Source: JBEKVE01 sp049514335 (GTDB lineage Bacteria > Actinomycetota > Acidimicrobiia > Acidimicrobiales > UBA8190). Taken from it: a stretch of DNA of 5,747 bases. Below, piece after piece: positions 5,574 to 5,747 of this stretch. Both the position numbers and the translations under genes were made by a program. The DNA lies in the NCBI GenBank assembly GCA_049514335.1, contig JBEKVE010000198.1:1-5747 (forward strand). The letters are read 5' to 3'. Position 1 is the first letter of the stretch; every line of letters starts with the position of its first letter. The notes below the pieces were generated by a model. It was not told the origin of the DNA and ran no database searches. It worked only from the letters and a program-made list of their open reading frames with translations.

Positions 5574-5747
5574 CTACGGCCGGGGTGCCGCGCCGACCAG
5601 GGCGGCCAGCTCGGCCAAGCGGTTGGCGTAGCCCCACTCGTTGTCGTACCACCCGATGACCTTGGCCAGCCGTCCGCGCGCCATGGTGAGCCCGGCATCG
5701 AAGACGCACGAAGCGGGCGATCCGACGATGTCGGTCGAGACGAGCGG
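5574..5747 (-). CDS. gap: Glyceraldehyde-3-phosphate dehydrogenase, C-terminal 57 residues (5' part outside window)
   Basis: The minus strand from the window edge to the TAG at 5576-5574 encodes the C-terminal part of a phosphorylating GAPDH, which converts glyceraldehyde-3-phosphate, NAD(P)+ and phosphate to 1,3-bisphosphoglycerate. Clear family signatures are PLVSTDIVGSPASCVFDAG (residues 1-19 of the fragment) and VIGWYDNEWGYANRL (30-44), with the usual helix and a short tail after it. The catalytic Cys and the NAD domain are outside the window, so cofactor preference and integrity cannot be judged. It precedes the gamma subunit gene by only 9 bases, without a terminator, and is therefore probably in the same transcript. 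No phosphoglycerate kinase gene follows it, unlike the common gap-pgk-tpiA order of actinobacteria. Confidence 0.95.
   Translation of the reverse strand, partial: PLVSTDIVGSPASCVFDAGLTMARGRLAKVIGWYDNEWGYANRLAELAALVGAAPRP

Overview
The window is a high-GC stretch (about 70% by eye, with strong G/C preference at third codon positions). Every gene I can support lies on the minus strand. Codon use, GTG starts, tightly packed genes and the actinobacterial-looking proteins suggest a high-GC actinobacterium, perhaps an acidimicrobial or related environmental lineage. That placement is inference; no rRNA or tRNA is present to confirm it.

Layout in the direction of transcription (right to left): (1) the last 57 codons of a glyceraldehyde-3-phosphate dehydrogenase gene (5747-5574, 5' part outside the window). 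After 9 bases comes a four-gene 2-oxoacid:acceptor oxidoreductase operon: (2) gamma subunit (5564-4974), (3) alpha subunit (4990-3737), (4) beta subunit with the TPP site and a 4Fe-4S cluster (3726-2629), and (5) a 543-residue iron-sulfur flavoprotein (2632-1001). This last protein joins a GltD-type FAD/NAD(P) module to a C-terminal polyferredoxin domain. After 83 non-coding bases comes (6) a nitronate monooxygenase-like FMN protein (917-1, last few residues outside the window). Junctions within the operon are a 17-base overlap, a 10-base gap and a 4-base GTGA overlap, so translational coupling is likely.

How the genes work together: alpha, beta and gamma form the catalytic core that decarboxylates a 2-oxoacid (most likely pyruvate, judged by residues retained in alpha) on TPP and makes an acyl-CoA. 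No separate delta (ferredoxin) subunit is encoded. Its role appears to be taken by the ferredoxin domain at the C-terminus of the GltD-like protein, which would pass electrons via FAD to NAD(P)+, or in reverse from NAD(P)H to the core. The set resembles the phenylglyoxylate dehydrogenase layout (core plus ferredoxin plus GltD-like NADH-oxidoreductase subunit) but with the last two parts fused. The GAPDH gene next door points to central carbon metabolism. The main claim worth testing is a self-contained, NAD(P)-linked pyruvate (or other 2-oxoacid) oxidoreductase. I see no CRISPR array, mobile element, RNA gene or convincing terminator. The many long plus-strand frames are antisense shadows of these genes.
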